Of a DNA stretch of 55,037 nucleotides, positions 26,886 to 34,933 are shown in pieces. The notes below the pieces were generated by a model, which saw nothing but the letters and a program-made list of their open reading frames with translations, was not told the DNA's origin and did not search any database. Origin of the DNA: Paenibacillus sp. PAMC 26794 (GTDB lineage Bacteria > Bacillota > Bacilli > Paenibacillales > Paenibacillaceae); NCBI RefSeq assembly GCF_000316035.1, contig NZ_ANHX01000027.1, positions 1 through 55,037 on the forward strand. The letters run 5' to 3'. Every line of letters starts with the position of its first letter. Position 1 is the first letter of the stretch. The position numbers and the translations under genes are program-made.

Positions 26886-27857
26886 TTATCCCGATTGTTC
26901 CGTGTTCCGTAGTGCTTCAAGCACCAATTGCGCCTGATACCCATCGTTAAAATCATATATCTTAGCTGGTTTGCCTTGTATACGGGCAATAACATGTTTA
27001 AGAACCGGCAGTTCACTGGCGGATTCAAGCACTTCCACTGGAGAAAGCGGCTGCCCCACCAGACCCGTCTTCAATTCATCCCAATTTTCCAGGGCAATCG
27101 TGCCCTTCGTACCGTACACCACCATGGATACACGTTCGTCCCCCGCAAATTGAGAAATACCGTTTAGCTGAATTCGGGTCCCGTCTTCCAGTTCCAGAGC
27201 AGCCTGTACTTCAAGTTCACAGTCTCCATTTTCAGGATATTGAACCTGAGTACTTACTACCCGGATGGCACCAAACACCTTTTGAATCATATGAATCCAG
27301 TGAATCCCTACTTCAAGAATAAATCCACCTTGTTCCCGGCTCGTAATCCATGCATTCTGTTGCCATGATCGTGGCCACTGCGGGAATTGCAAAATGAGAT
27401 CTATTTTGCGAATTGCCCCCACAGTACCCTGCTCAATCATCTCTTGCAACTTCAGCACGGAAGGTTCATGCGGCATCGAGAAATGGATGGCATGAACAAC
27501 GCCCGCCTGCTCTGCTGCATTCAGCATCTCTTCGGCTTCTTCTACACTATTGGCAAGCGGTTTCTCGCAGAATACATGAATCTTGCGCTCCAGCGCTTCC
27601 ATGACAACCGGATAATGAAATTTCGGCGGAACTGCAATATACAGCAGATCTATCTGATGTTCATTCATCAATTGCTTGTAATCCGTATACGTCCTAACCC
27701 CCGAATGAGAAGCTGCAAAAGACGCCAAACCTTCCTCATTCGCATCACACACCGCTACAATCTCAATCTCCGTGTCCATCTTTGTATTCTCGATTAGATG
27801 AACCATATGTAATCCCATTTTACCCAGACCAATCAGAGCCATCTTGATGACTGCCAT
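26886..27857 (-). CDS. Gfo/Idh/MocA-family NAD(P)-dependent oxidoreductase
   Basis: Encodes 323 residues. ATG 27857 is chosen for GGGAGGGG upstream. The N-terminal Rossmann domain starts MALIGLGKMGLHM (a GxGxxG loop), with the conserved CEKPLANSVEEAEEM carrying the EKP motif. The C-terminal domain includes GGFILEVGIHWIHM, whose Gly/His pattern is expected near the active site. The family oxidises or reduces sugars, inositols and related compounds. No sugar catabolic neighbour makes the substrate clear. Confidence 0.9.
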   Translation of the reverse strand: MAVIKMALIGLGKMGLHMVHLIENTKMDTEIEIVAVCDANEEGLASFAASHSGVRTYTDYKQLMNEHQIDLLYIAVPPKFHYPVVMEALERKIHVFCEKPLANSVEEAEEMLNAAEQAGVVHAIHFSMPHEPSVLKLQEMIEQGTVGAIRKIDLILQFPQWPRSWQQNAWITSREQGGFILEVGIHWIHMIQKVFGAIRVVSTQVQYPENGDCELEVQAALELEDGTRIQLNGISQFAGDERVSMVVYGTKGTIALENWDELKTGLVGQPLSPVEVLESASELPVLKHVIARIQGKPAKIYDFNDGYQAQLVLEALRNTEQSG

Positions 27858-28128
27858 TCCATCCCCTCCCAATTCCTTTCCAGTATAGCAGAAAGCAAAG
27901 AATTGCAAATGCGATGCGTTGATACGAAAAAATAATAATCCCCTAGCTTTCAAGTCGTTATTAGAGGCTGAAATTCATCATTGTTAGTCATCTTTTTACA
28001 TTATTTGTAACTAAGTGCCGATTGGGTAATTCGTTGCAGGGATATATAACCATTTATTTTTACTTTATCCAGCAACACTTAAAGCGTTACCAACTTAAGA
28101 ATCAGGAATTTAGACTCACAAAAACAGG
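27858..28128. other. AT-rich intergenic region between the oxidoreductase gene and the ThDP cluster
   Basis: About 270 bases with no supported gene. It should hold the promoter of the minus-strand oxidoreductase and upstream control sequences of the plus-strand ThDP cluster. It is visibly AT-rich, with several A and T runs (for example near 27925 and 28000-28070). I see no strong palindrome. Confidence 0.5.
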
Positions 28129-28156
28129 TTGACAAAAAACCACAAAAAAAGATACT
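28129..28156 (+). promoter_or_regulatory. Predicted sigma-A promoter of the ThDP/KAS III cluster
   Basis: A perfect TTGACA at 28129-28134 is followed after 16 bases by GATACT at 28151-28156 (four of six matches to TATAAT). The A-rich spacer is typical of strong Gram-positive promoters. The start codon is about 110 bases downstream, leaving room for a 5' leader. Confidence 0.6.
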
Positions 28157-28269
28157 CTTCCTAATAACAATGAATATTTCCTCTTACAACCTTAGACAGT
28201 AACTTGCATTCTACAAATGGAATATGCGTATGGTTCTAATAACCTATTTCATGAAGCGAGGTGTCCCGC

Positions 28270-29901
28270 ATGAGAACAGTTGCGGACTATTTGGCAGAAA
28301 CTCTGCGTAATCTAGGCGTTACTCATGTCTTTGGTATTATTGGTAAATCCATCTGTCCTGCTGTACTGAAAATGGTGGATTACGGATTAGAGTTCATTCC
28401 GGGCCGTCATGAATCCAGCTCAGGTTTTGCCGCATCCGGTTATGCATTACAGACGGGTAAACTCGGCGTTGCCTTTGCCACATCCGGTCCAGGCGGAACC
28501 AATCTGCTTACTGCAGCAGCCCATGCAAAGGCCAACAATCTGCCCGTACTGTTTATTACAGGTCATCAATCCATTCAGGAACTGGGGCTCCCCCAGTGTC
28601 AGGATTCTTCTTCCTATCTGGCTGATCTGGCCGAAATGTTCAGGCCTGCTACGCTATTCAGCAAACTGGTTGAGCGTGGAGATCACTTCGGCACACTACT
28701 GAATCATGCCCTCTCCCTTGCACTCGGCCCCAATAAAGGCCCTGTTCACCTTTGTCTACCTTTTGACGTACAGACTGAATTGTTATCTCAATGCCGTATT
28801 GTCATTCCCGAACCGGAACCTCTGCTTAGCGTATCTAACCTGAATCGAATTCTTCCTCTCATTCAACAATCCAACCGCCCTTTAATTATTGCTGGTAAAG
28901 GTGTAAGTCGCGCCAGAGCCCATGATGAATTGCTTCATTTGGCCGAATCGTTTAACATTCCCGTCATTACTACACCTGGTGGAAAAGGAGCGATTGCGTG
29001 GGACCATCCCCTGTACCATGGACCTTGTGGTGTTGGAGGTTTCCCGCATGCAGACGACATGCTGAACCAAAGTGACCTTTATATCGTTCTCGGTTCACGT
29101 CTGAGTGACATGACCCTCTGCAATCTGAAGCCTGATCATCATCCGGCACACCTCATTCAATTTGACGCTGATCCTACATTTGTAGGCAAGATTCTAAGCG
29201 CTCAAACCTTACATATCACCGGTGATTTGAAGGACAACCTGCAATATTTGCTGGGCTCATTAGAAGACCTCCCTACTCCTGTGAGAACCACGGCACCCAT
29301 GGATTACACTGTCCCTTTACCAGATCTCCCCCAACTGTCTCTGGCTTCTGTGCTAGACGGAATGAGCGATCTGCTTCCGTACGATCATAAGCTGTTTGTT
29401 GATGATGGCAGCCATGGATTTCATGCAGTCCAGCGATATAAAGTCAAGAAACCAGGCAGCTTTGTGTTTGACGCTTACTTTGCCTGCATGGGTAATGCCA
29501 TTGGTATGGCGATAGGTGCAAAGGCCGCTTCACCCGGAGAGACCGTTGTATGCATCACCGGTGACGGATGTTTCATGATGCTGGGGACGGAGATCAATAC
29601 TGCGGTATGCAACAATCTGAATGTCATCTTCATTGTCGTTAACAACAAACAACTGGACATGGCACTCAAAGGAATGGAAAAAACAACAGGCAGAATTGAT
29701 GGCACATTATATGAAGTTCCTATGGATGCAGCCAAATTCGCCGAATCTCTCGGTGCGGTTGCATTTCGAGCAGAAACCCTTGCTGAATTCTCATCTGCGC
29801 TGAACACAGCCCAGACGTTGAATCAGGTAACTGTTATTGAGCTTCTGACCGATCGAGATGAAATTCCACCCACGGCTCACCGCACCGTAACTTTGAATTA
29901 G
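28270..29901 (+). CDS. ThDP-dependent acetolactate synthase-like enzyme
   Basis: Encodes 543 residues. ATG 28270 is chosen because GCGAGGTG lies six bases upstream; GTG 28261 is part of that site. Three domains follow the standard order: PYR (about 1-170) with the cofactor-activating Glu48 in GRHESSSGFAASGYA, a central domain (about 190-330) with GKGVSRARA, and a PP domain with the ThDP/Mg motif starting GDG at 431-433 and ending in VVNN. It resembles acetolactate synthase large subunits, but no ilv genes or regulatory small subunit are nearby. It could be an acyloin-forming ligase or a 2-oxoacid decarboxylase. First gene of a four-gene cluster. Confidence 0.88.
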   Translation: MRTVADYLAETLRNLGVTHVFGIIGKSICPAVLKMVDYGLEFIPGRHESSSGFAASGYALQTGKLGVAFATSGPGGTNLLTAAAHAKANNLPVLFITGHQSIQELGLPQCQDSSSYLADLAEMFRPATLFSKLVERGDHFGTLLNHALSLALGPNKGPVHLCLPFDVQTELLSQCRIVIPEPEPLLSVSNLNRILPLIQQSNRPLIIAGKGVSRARAHDELLHLAESFNIPVITTPGGKGAIAWDHPLYHGPCGVGGFPHADDMLNQSDLYIVLGSRLSDMTLCNLKPDHHPAHLIQFDADPTFVGKILSAQTLHITGDLKDNLQYLLGSLEDLPTPVRTTAPMDYTVPLPDLPQLSLASVLDGMSDLLPYDHKLFVDDGSHGFHAVQRYKVKKPGSFVFDAYFACMGNAIGMAIGAKAASPGETVVCITGDGCFMMLGTEINTAVCNNLNVIFIVVNNKQLDMALKGMEKTTGRIDGTLYEVPMDAAKFAESLGAVAFRAETLAEFSSALNTAQTLNQVTVIELLTDRDEIPPTAHRTVTLN

Positions 29902-29913
29902 GAGGAGCAGATC

Positions 29914-30282
29914 ATGAGTGAACATGTAGCTCAGGGACTAGACCGTTTTGCGAAACTTTCTGGTGAGTACGGCGCAAGAGCCCTCGCACCCATCAAAGAA
30001 CATTTTCCCGAATTGTCGGAATTTATTATGGGGACGGCATACGGGGATATTTTTCAGCGCACCACGATTACGGATCAATGGAAGGAAGTTGCTATCATCT
30101 CTTCGTTGATCACCCAAGGACAGTATGAACAATTGGGGGTGCATTACACGATGGCTCTGAGCGTAGGAGTAACGGTGGATCAGCTCAAGGGAATATTGCT
30201 ACATCTGGCACCATGTGTAGGGGCTCCACGCATTATTAGCGCATTTAATATTTTGCTTGCGACCTTGGATGAAATACAGTAA
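29914..30282 (+). CDS. Carboxymuconolactone decarboxylase-fold protein
   Basis: Encodes 122 residues. ATG 29914 follows TTAGGAGGAG and lies 12 bases after the ThDP gene stop, so co-translation is likely. The pattern matches the CMD/AhpD-like helical family: TDQWKEVAIISSL, then QLGVHYTMALSVGVTVDQL with the conserved His, then PCVGAPRIISAFN. The AhpD redox CxxC motif is absent, which argues against a peroxidase role and for a decarboxylase, lactonase or isomerase-like function. The substrate presumably belongs to the pathway of its neighbours. Confidence 0.85.
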   Translation: MSEHVAQGLDRFAKLSGEYGARALAPIKEHFPELSEFIMGTAYGDIFQRTTITDQWKEVAIISSLITQGQYEQLGVHYTMALSVGVTVDQLKGILLHLAPCVGAPRIISAFNILLATLDEIQ

Positions 30283-30322
30283 TTCACTTTTCTACATTTT
30301 TATACATGATTCGACTTTTTTA

Positions 30323-30352
30323 TTGATCTTTTTACATTCCTACCTTTATAAT
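30323..30352 (+). promoter_or_regulatory. Possible internal promoter before the STAS-like/KAS III pair
   Basis: TTGATC at 30323-30328, an 18-base spacer, and a perfect TATAAT at 30347-30352. It lies in the 187-base gap after the CMD gene and about 118 bases before the next start. A GC-rich hairpin (GGCTGTGTATCC with GGATAGCC, about 30414-30441) lies in the resulting leader. This suggests that the second pair can be expressed separately. Confidence 0.5.
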
Positions 30353-30469
30353 ATGGTTAAATTATCCTTCATACCAGCTCTCATCTTAGAAGCTTTCAGC
30401 AGAGGTCCTATGGGGCTGTGTATCCATTAGCAGGATAGCCTTAACTCATTTAAAGGAGAGAGATCAAGC

Positions 30470-30820
30470 ATGGGAAATTTCATTCTTAAGACTGACGTTC
30501 CAAACAAGGTGTTAAACATTGAACTGGAGGGTTCTTTCTCTCAAGAAGACGGTTTGCGTTCCATCTCGGCCTATCAGGATACGATCGCTCCTCTTAACAC
30601 CAAGGAGTATGACCTGAACATCGATTGCAAAAAGTTGAATGTTACTGCGCCGGAGATTGTTCCTCTTCTGGAAGGCTGCCTTCAATTGTTCAAAAAAGAT
30701 GAATATAAAAAAATCGTGTTGACCCTCGAGAACAACGCGATTCTAAAAATGCAATTGTCCCGACTTGGTCGGTCTGTTGGGCTGGACAATCTCGAAATCA
30801 TATCTACCGTTACCACTTAA
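30470..30820 (+). CDS. Small STAS-like protein without the usual phospho-Ser
   Basis: Encodes 116 residues; ATG 30470 has AAAGGAGAG nine bases upstream. The alternation of strands and helices (VLNIELEGSFS, YDLNIDCKKLN, PEIVPLLEGCLQLFK, YKKIVLTLENN) resembles a STAS or SpoIIAA-like fold. The stretch where anti-anti-sigma factors carry DSSG reads NVTAPEIVPLL, so phosphorylation switching is unlikely. A scaffold, carrier-binding or regulatory role for the KAS III-like enzyme 54 bases downstream is inference. I do not recognise a named family. Confidence 0.7.
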   Translation: MGNFILKTDVPNKVLNIELEGSFSQEDGLRSISAYQDTIAPLNTKEYDLNIDCKKLNVTAPEIVPLLEGCLQLFKKDEYKKIVLTLENNAILKMQLSRLGRSVGLDNLEIISTVTT

Positions 30821-30874
30821 TAAACCAGGCGGACAAGCTGTAAATTCACCCTTCCGCTCAAGAGGAGAATGAAG

Positions 30875-31867
30875 ATGGCCGGAATTCGTATTGTAGATAT
30901 CGATATCTATCATCCAGCAACCAAGGTGCACAATGATTTTTATATTGAACATTTTGATGCAAGAGGTGTAGATATTCGTGGATTGTTACAGGCACTTGGT
31001 CGTGATACACGTTATAAAATTGACAACGATGACGAAAATTCACTAAGCATGGCCTTTGAGGCAGCCAGTAATCTACTGGAAAAAACCGGACTCACCGGTG
31101 CAGATATTGATCTGATTGCTTATGCAAGCCAAACGCCAGAATACATCTTTCCTACGAATTCCTTGATGATTCATCGCCTGATTAACGGAGCTTCTCACAC
31201 GATCTGTATTGACAGTAACGCCAACTGTGCAGGCATGACTGCTGCTTTCGAACAGGTTAGCCGGCAGATGCTGGGCAATCCTCGAATTCGCCGGGCATTA
31301 ATCATCGGCTCGGATTACGTGGCTCCTCACGCCAGTCCCGATGATCCCGTATACTTCGCCAATTTCGGTGATGCAGCAGCGGCGGTTATTATAGAGCGGG
31401 ATGAACAAGCTGTCGGTTTCATTGATTCCATCTATCAGACGGATACCTGCGTGTATGGTAATTCTCTTTTTCCTGCAGAAGGCTTGGCGAAATTGGGCAA
31501 AACAGGTGTAGATGCAGGTGCCTTTCATGTGAAATTCATCCCATTTGATGATTCCATCTGTGTGGATGCCGCTTCCGAGTCCATTCGTACTTTGCTGACA
31601 CGTAACGAGATTGGACCAGACGAGATCAGAGCCGCCTGCTTCTCCCAGCTATCCATTAGTAACATTCGGGCTGTATCCGAGAACGTCGGCATTGGTGATG
31701 ATATTGCCGTCTATATCGGAGATGAGTTCGGATATACTTCAACCAGCAGTCCGTTCATCGCATTACATCGAGCGGTTACAACCGGTCAGATTCAGCGTGG
31801 TGACAAAGTTCTGTTCTGGACCGTTGGAGCCGGGTGGCAAAATGTTGCCATGGTGGTTGAATATTAG
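30875..31867 (+). CDS. FabH/KAS III-like enzyme with a non-canonical active site
   Basis: Encodes 330 residues of the thiolase-fold KAS III type. ATG 30875 is preferred because AGAGGAGA lies eight bases upstream; ATG 30869 is too close. The nucleophile is Cys118 in SNANCAGMTAAF. Aligned by eye to E. coli FabH, the HQAN His is replaced by Ser257 (CFSQLS) and the GNTS Asn by Tyr287 (FGYTSTSS). The 30-residue spacing between these positions is the same as in FabH. Decarboxylative condensation in FabH needs His and Asn, so an acyltransferase or altered condensation is more likely. The C-terminus GAGWQNVAMVVEY is intact. Confidence 0.88.
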   Translation: MAGIRIVDIDIYHPATKVHNDFYIEHFDARGVDIRGLLQALGRDTRYKIDNDDENSLSMAFEAASNLLEKTGLTGADIDLIAYASQTPEYIFPTNSLMIHRLINGASHTICIDSNANCAGMTAAFEQVSRQMLGNPRIRRALIIGSDYVAPHASPDDPVYFANFGDAAAAVIIERDEQAVGFIDSIYQTDTCVYGNSLFPAEGLAKLGKTGVDAGAFHVKFIPFDDSICVDAASESIRTLLTRNEIGPDEIRAACFSQLSISNIRAVSENVGIGDDIAVYIGDEFGYTSTSSPFIALHRAVTTGQIQRGDKVLFWTVGAGWQNVAMVVEY

Positions 31868-31913
31868 ATCTTACTTCGTCAAAATTATCTTTATTCACCA
31901 AAATAATAACCAG

Positions 31914-31956
31914 GACGATCCCTTTTATTTTAAATTCAAAAAGGATCGTCTTTTTA
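31914..31956 (+). terminator. Terminator of the ThDP/KAS III cluster
   Basis: GACGATCC at 31914-31921 pairs with GGATCGTC at 31943-31950, extended by TTTT/AAAA pairing, followed by TTTTT. It closes the cluster 47 bases after the KAS III-like stop. Confidence 0.88.
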
Positions 31957-32028
31957 TTTGAAAGCAATCCTCAATACACCACGTACACTGCTTCGGCCTT
32001 TATTAACTCATAGCAATTAACTCAAAGC

Positions 32029-32066
32029 AAAAAGCAGCCCTTTCGGACTGCCAGACTTCTGCTTTT
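32029..32066 (-). terminator. Terminator of the cotJ operon
   Basis: AAAGCAG at 32031-32037 pairs with CTGCTTT at 32059-32065. On the minus strand the stem is followed by a T run. It lies just after the cotJC stop at 32078. Confidence 0.75.
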
Positions 32067-32077
32067 ATACCAAACGT

Positions 32078-32647
32078 TCAGAAAATCTTCTTTGTCTCCC
32101 GATCGTCTTTCAGGATCTCTACAGCCTCCCGAAAACGCAAGGAATGCACAATCTCGCGTTCTCTTAGAAACTTCAGACTGTCCTGCAGATCCACGTCATC
32201 GGTCAGGTCGATCAACCATTGATATGTAGCCCGGGCTTTCTCCTCTGCTGCAATATCCTCGTACAGATCCGCAATCGGATCACCCTTTGAAGCGATATAA
32301 GCTGCTGTAAAGGGTACACCGGAGGAATTCGTATAAAACAAGGCAGAGTCACGCTGCGCATAGTTCGGCCCAAGTCCCGCTTCTTGCAACTGTTCCACCG
32401 AAGCGTCCTTCGTCAGCTTGTAGATCATGGTAGCGATCATTTCGAGGTGCGCGAATTCCTCTGTGCCTATGTCCGTCAATAGCCCGATAATTTTGTCCGG
32501 AATCGTATATCGCTGATTTAAATACCGCAGTGCCGCCGCCAGTTCCCCATCCGCTCCCCCGTATTGCTCCGCCAGCAATTTCGCCATATGAGGATCACAT
32601 TTACTAACCCTTACGGGGTATTGCAGTTTTTTCTCATACACCCACAT
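32078..32647 (-). CDS. cotJC: Spore coat protein CotJC, manganese catalase-like
   Basis: Encodes 189 residues of the ferritin-like manganese catalase family. Metal-ligand Glu/His residues are visible in TEEFAHLEMIATMI and AAEEKARATYQWL. It begins MWVYEKKLQYPV, the standard N-terminus of CotJC. ATG 32647 has GAGGGAGG upstream. In Bacillus CotJC is part of the CotJ complex in the inner coat of the spore and is made in the mother cell. It is the last gene of cotJABC. Confidence 0.95.
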   Translation of the reverse strand: MWVYEKKLQYPVRVSKCDPHMAKLLAEQYGGADGELAAALRYLNQRYTIPDKIIGLLTDIGTEEFAHLEMIATMIYKLTKDASVEQLQEAGLGPNYAQRDSALFYTNSSGVPFTAAYIASKGDPIADLYEDIAAEEKARATYQWLIDLTDDVDLQDSLKFLREREIVHSLRFREAVEILKDDRETKKIF

Positions 32648-32751
32648 GCCAGACGCCTCCCTCTACGTTATCAAAATATGCCCCTTCTTCAGCCCCCCAG
32701 AGCTTCCCGAACTTTATAGTCTTGCAAGGAAACCCGAGGCAGCTGCTGTTG

Positions 32752-33027
32752 TCACACTTGCCATGGCCAAGGTGTCTGAGACCATTCCCACGGATACTTG
32801 GAGAACGCATGACCAAAGTTCATCAACGGTCCATACAACTGCTGAAATTCATGGGCTACCCGCATTCGCTCCTGACTGAACTTGTTGTACTGCTCAATGC
32901 TTTGGAAGTCTCCCGGATGGGTGTCCAGGTACAGATTCAGTTCCACTAACACGAAATCCAGCGCCTGAAGTTCTTCAAGCAATTCGTAGTATTTAGGGTC
33001 ACAGGGTTTCGGTACTTCAGGTTCCAT
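32752..33027 (-). CDS. cotJB: Spore coat protein CotJB
   Basis: Encodes 91 residues with the hallmark LLEELQALDFVLVELNLYLDTHP and the C-terminal WPWQV that define CotJB. ATG 33027 is preferred over ATG 33033, two codons upstream, because GGAAGG then lies at the better distance of nine bases. The start overlaps the end of cotJA. It is separated from cotJC by about 100 bases that hold no recognisable terminator. Confidence 0.93.
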   Translation of the reverse strand: MEPEVPKPCDPKYYELLEELQALDFVLVELNLYLDTHPGDFQSIEQYNKFSQERMRVAHEFQQLYGPLMNFGHAFSKYPWEWSQTPWPWQV

Positions 33028-33256
33028 CCACATCCACCTTCCTTCCCTTCGATCTTGCTGGTGTATAAGGGCTGTATAATGCAGGCCATAACGTCCCCAC
33101 TCTTAATGCTTCTGCCGGACTGTACTGTGGCCAGCCCATAGGCTGAAATGGAATAAATAATTGCGGAGGTACCAGATACGTCCGAATCTCTACTGGCGGA
33201 CAAGGATCAAACGGCCCCACAAAAGGGGCGTAAGCACGAAGTTGCGGATCTTTCAC
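33017..33256 (-). CDS. cotJA: Spore coat-associated protein CotJA
   Basis: Encodes about 79 residues, rich in Pro, Tyr and aromatic residues (VPPQLFIPFQPMGWPQYSP, then ALRVGTLWPALYSPY), the signature of CotJA. GTG 33256 is chosen because AGGAGG lies nine bases upstream; that site lies inside the longer frame starting at 33280. First gene of cotJABC, probably transcribed under a mother-cell sigma factor, although I could not assign its promoter with confidence. Confidence 0.9.
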   Translation of the reverse strand: MKDPQLRAYAPFVGPFDPCPPVEIRTYLVPPQLFIPFQPMGWPQYSPAEALRVGTLWPALYSPYTPARSKGRKVDVDGT

Positions 33257-33411
33257 AGAACAACGCCTCCTATAATACATCGTTGGTGCAACTGAATATT
33301 ACTGAGGTCCTTCCAGTTTCCCGTCTCTATAACTATATGACGCTGTCCCCCAAGTTAATCCGAAATTCGTTTCAACTATATGCAGAATTTCTCCAAATTC
33401 TTCTTCAAAAT

Positions 33412-33460
33412 AAAAAAAGACCTTCGGTTCGTTCCCCTTTCAGGTAACTTCCAAAGGTCT
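33412..33460 (-). terminator. Terminator of the CNNM-family gene
   Basis: AGACCTTCGG at 33418-33427 pairs with CCAAAGGTCT at 33451-33460, with one G-T pairing position. On the minus strand it is followed by seven T. Confidence 0.85.
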
Positions 33461-33534
33461 AATATCCTGGCAGATTTTCGTAATCTGCGTCATTTCATAC
33501 TTTTGCTCGTCTTATCTTGCTCCTGCAAAGAGAA

Positions 33535-34887
33535 CTATTCTGCCGGCTTTTCTTCCGAATTCATGTCTTGAGGGACAGATTGCTTGTACACTCGAACCCG
33601 GGTAATTCGCAAGCGAGTCGATTCTTCCACTTCAAAAACGTACCCATTCAGCTCCTGCGTTTTCCCCTTGGTTGGATTACCCCCAAGCTCTTTAAATAAC
33701 CATCCGCCGATCGTATCCACTTCTTCATCCTCAATGATGGCTCCGGTCCACTTATGAACTTCTTCAATAAGCGAACGACCATCAACGGAAAAGGAATCCC
33801 CACTGCGCTCCATATGCGGGCGCTCATCCTCAAACTCGTCATACAAGTCTCCAACGATCTCTTCCAGAATTTCTTCCGCAGTCAACAATCCAGCTGTGCC
33901 ACCATATTCATCCACAACCAGCGTCATCTGTGAATGTTTCTTCTGCATGAGACGCAGCACATGGCTGATTTCCATGGATTCAGGAACGTTTAAGATTGGA
34001 CGGACGAGTGAAGCCAGATCATGCTGTTGCTCCGGTTTAGCCAGCAACAGATCGGTGATGTGTATAAATCCAATGATCTCATCCTTGTCTTCTACTGCCA
34101 CGGGATACCGGGAATGTTTGGTTGCATTAATGATCTCCAGGTTCTCTTCCAAAGACATATGCGTGTACAGACAATCCATGTCTGTACGTGGCAGCATCAC
34201 TTCACGTGCCAACATATCGGAGAAATCAAAGATGTTGTCCATCAGTTTGATCTCATCTTTATCGATGACACCACTTTTGGCACTCTGCTTCATCAGAATA
34301 CGAAGTTCATCTTCCGAGTGAGCTTCGCCTTCACTGGCAGGTTCGATACCCGCCAGACGCAGCAATGCATTGGCCGATACATTCAGTACCCAGATGAACG
34401 GGAAGAAGATTTTGTAGAACAACAGCAAGGGCGCAGATAAAAACAATGCCACTCCGTCTGTTTTTTGAATTGCCAACGATTTAGGTGCAAGCTCACCCAG
34501 CACAATATGCAGAAACGTAATGATACAAAAACCGATAATGACCGACACGGTCGAAATAAGCCCTGTATCTCCTACACCGAGCTTAAACATGAGAGGCTCA
34601 ACGAGCAATTCGGAGATGGCCGGTTCTCCCAGCCACCCGAGTCCAAGTGATGTCAGCGTAATCCCGAACTGAGTTGCCGATAGATAGGAATCCAGTTTAC
34701 TATTCACCTTCAGTGCATAACCAGCCATACGATTTCCTTCACTCTGCAATTGAGTTAAGCGTGTCTGCCTTACTTTCACAAGGGAAAACTCTGCTGCGAC
34801 AAAGACACCATTCAAAAATACGAGCAAAAAGACACAGACCAGATTAAATACCAGCTGCCCAAGATGAAATTCGGTATGAATATCCAA
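33535..34887 (-). CDS. CNNM/CorC-type membrane protein (hemolysin C family)
   Basis: Encodes 450 residues. The N-terminal DUF21/CNNM membrane domain (about 1-200) includes FLNGVFVAAEFSLVKVRQTR and several helices. A CBS pair follows (about 220-340, with LMDNIFDFSDMLAREVMLPRT split as MDNIFDFSD and MLPRTDMDCLY). The C-terminal CorC_HlyC domain ends the protein. TTG 34887 has AAGGGGAG seven bases upstream. Members export or sense divalent cations such as magnesium; the old hemolysin name is misleading. It lies 46 bases after yfkAB and may share its transcript. Confidence 0.92.
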   Translation of the reverse strand: MDIHTEFHLGQLVFNLVCVFLLVFLNGVFVAAEFSLVKVRQTRLTQLQSEGNRMAGYALKVNSKLDSYLSATQFGITLTSLGLGWLGEPAISELLVEPLMFKLGVGDTGLISTVSVIIGFCIITFLHIVLGELAPKSLAIQKTDGVALFLSAPLLLFYKIFFPFIWVLNVSANALLRLAGIEPASEGEAHSEDELRILMKQSAKSGVIDKDEIKLMDNIFDFSDMLAREVMLPRTDMDCLYTHMSLEENLEIINATKHSRYPVAVEDKDEIIGFIHITDLLLAKPEQQHDLASLVRPILNVPESMEISHVLRLMQKKHSQMTLVVDEYGGTAGLLTAEEILEEIVGDLYDEFEDERPHMERSGDSFSVDGRSLIEEVHKWTGAIIEDEEVDTIGGWLFKELGGNPTKGKTQELNGYVFEVEESTRLRITRVRVYKQSVPQDMNSEEKPAE

Positions 34888-34933
34888 GTTGAAACTCCCC
34901 TTTTCTATCTATTTCAGGAATGCACCTGGAATA

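Noticed and set aside
28261..28269. GTG 28261 as the start of the ThDP gene
   Set aside because: The GTG is part of the GAGGTG ribosome site for ATG 28270, which matches the usual N-terminus of the family.
33593..33600. Possible frameshift of the CNNM-family gene near its end
   Set aside because: The frame is open to a normal C-terminal CorC domain and has its own terminator; no break is needed.
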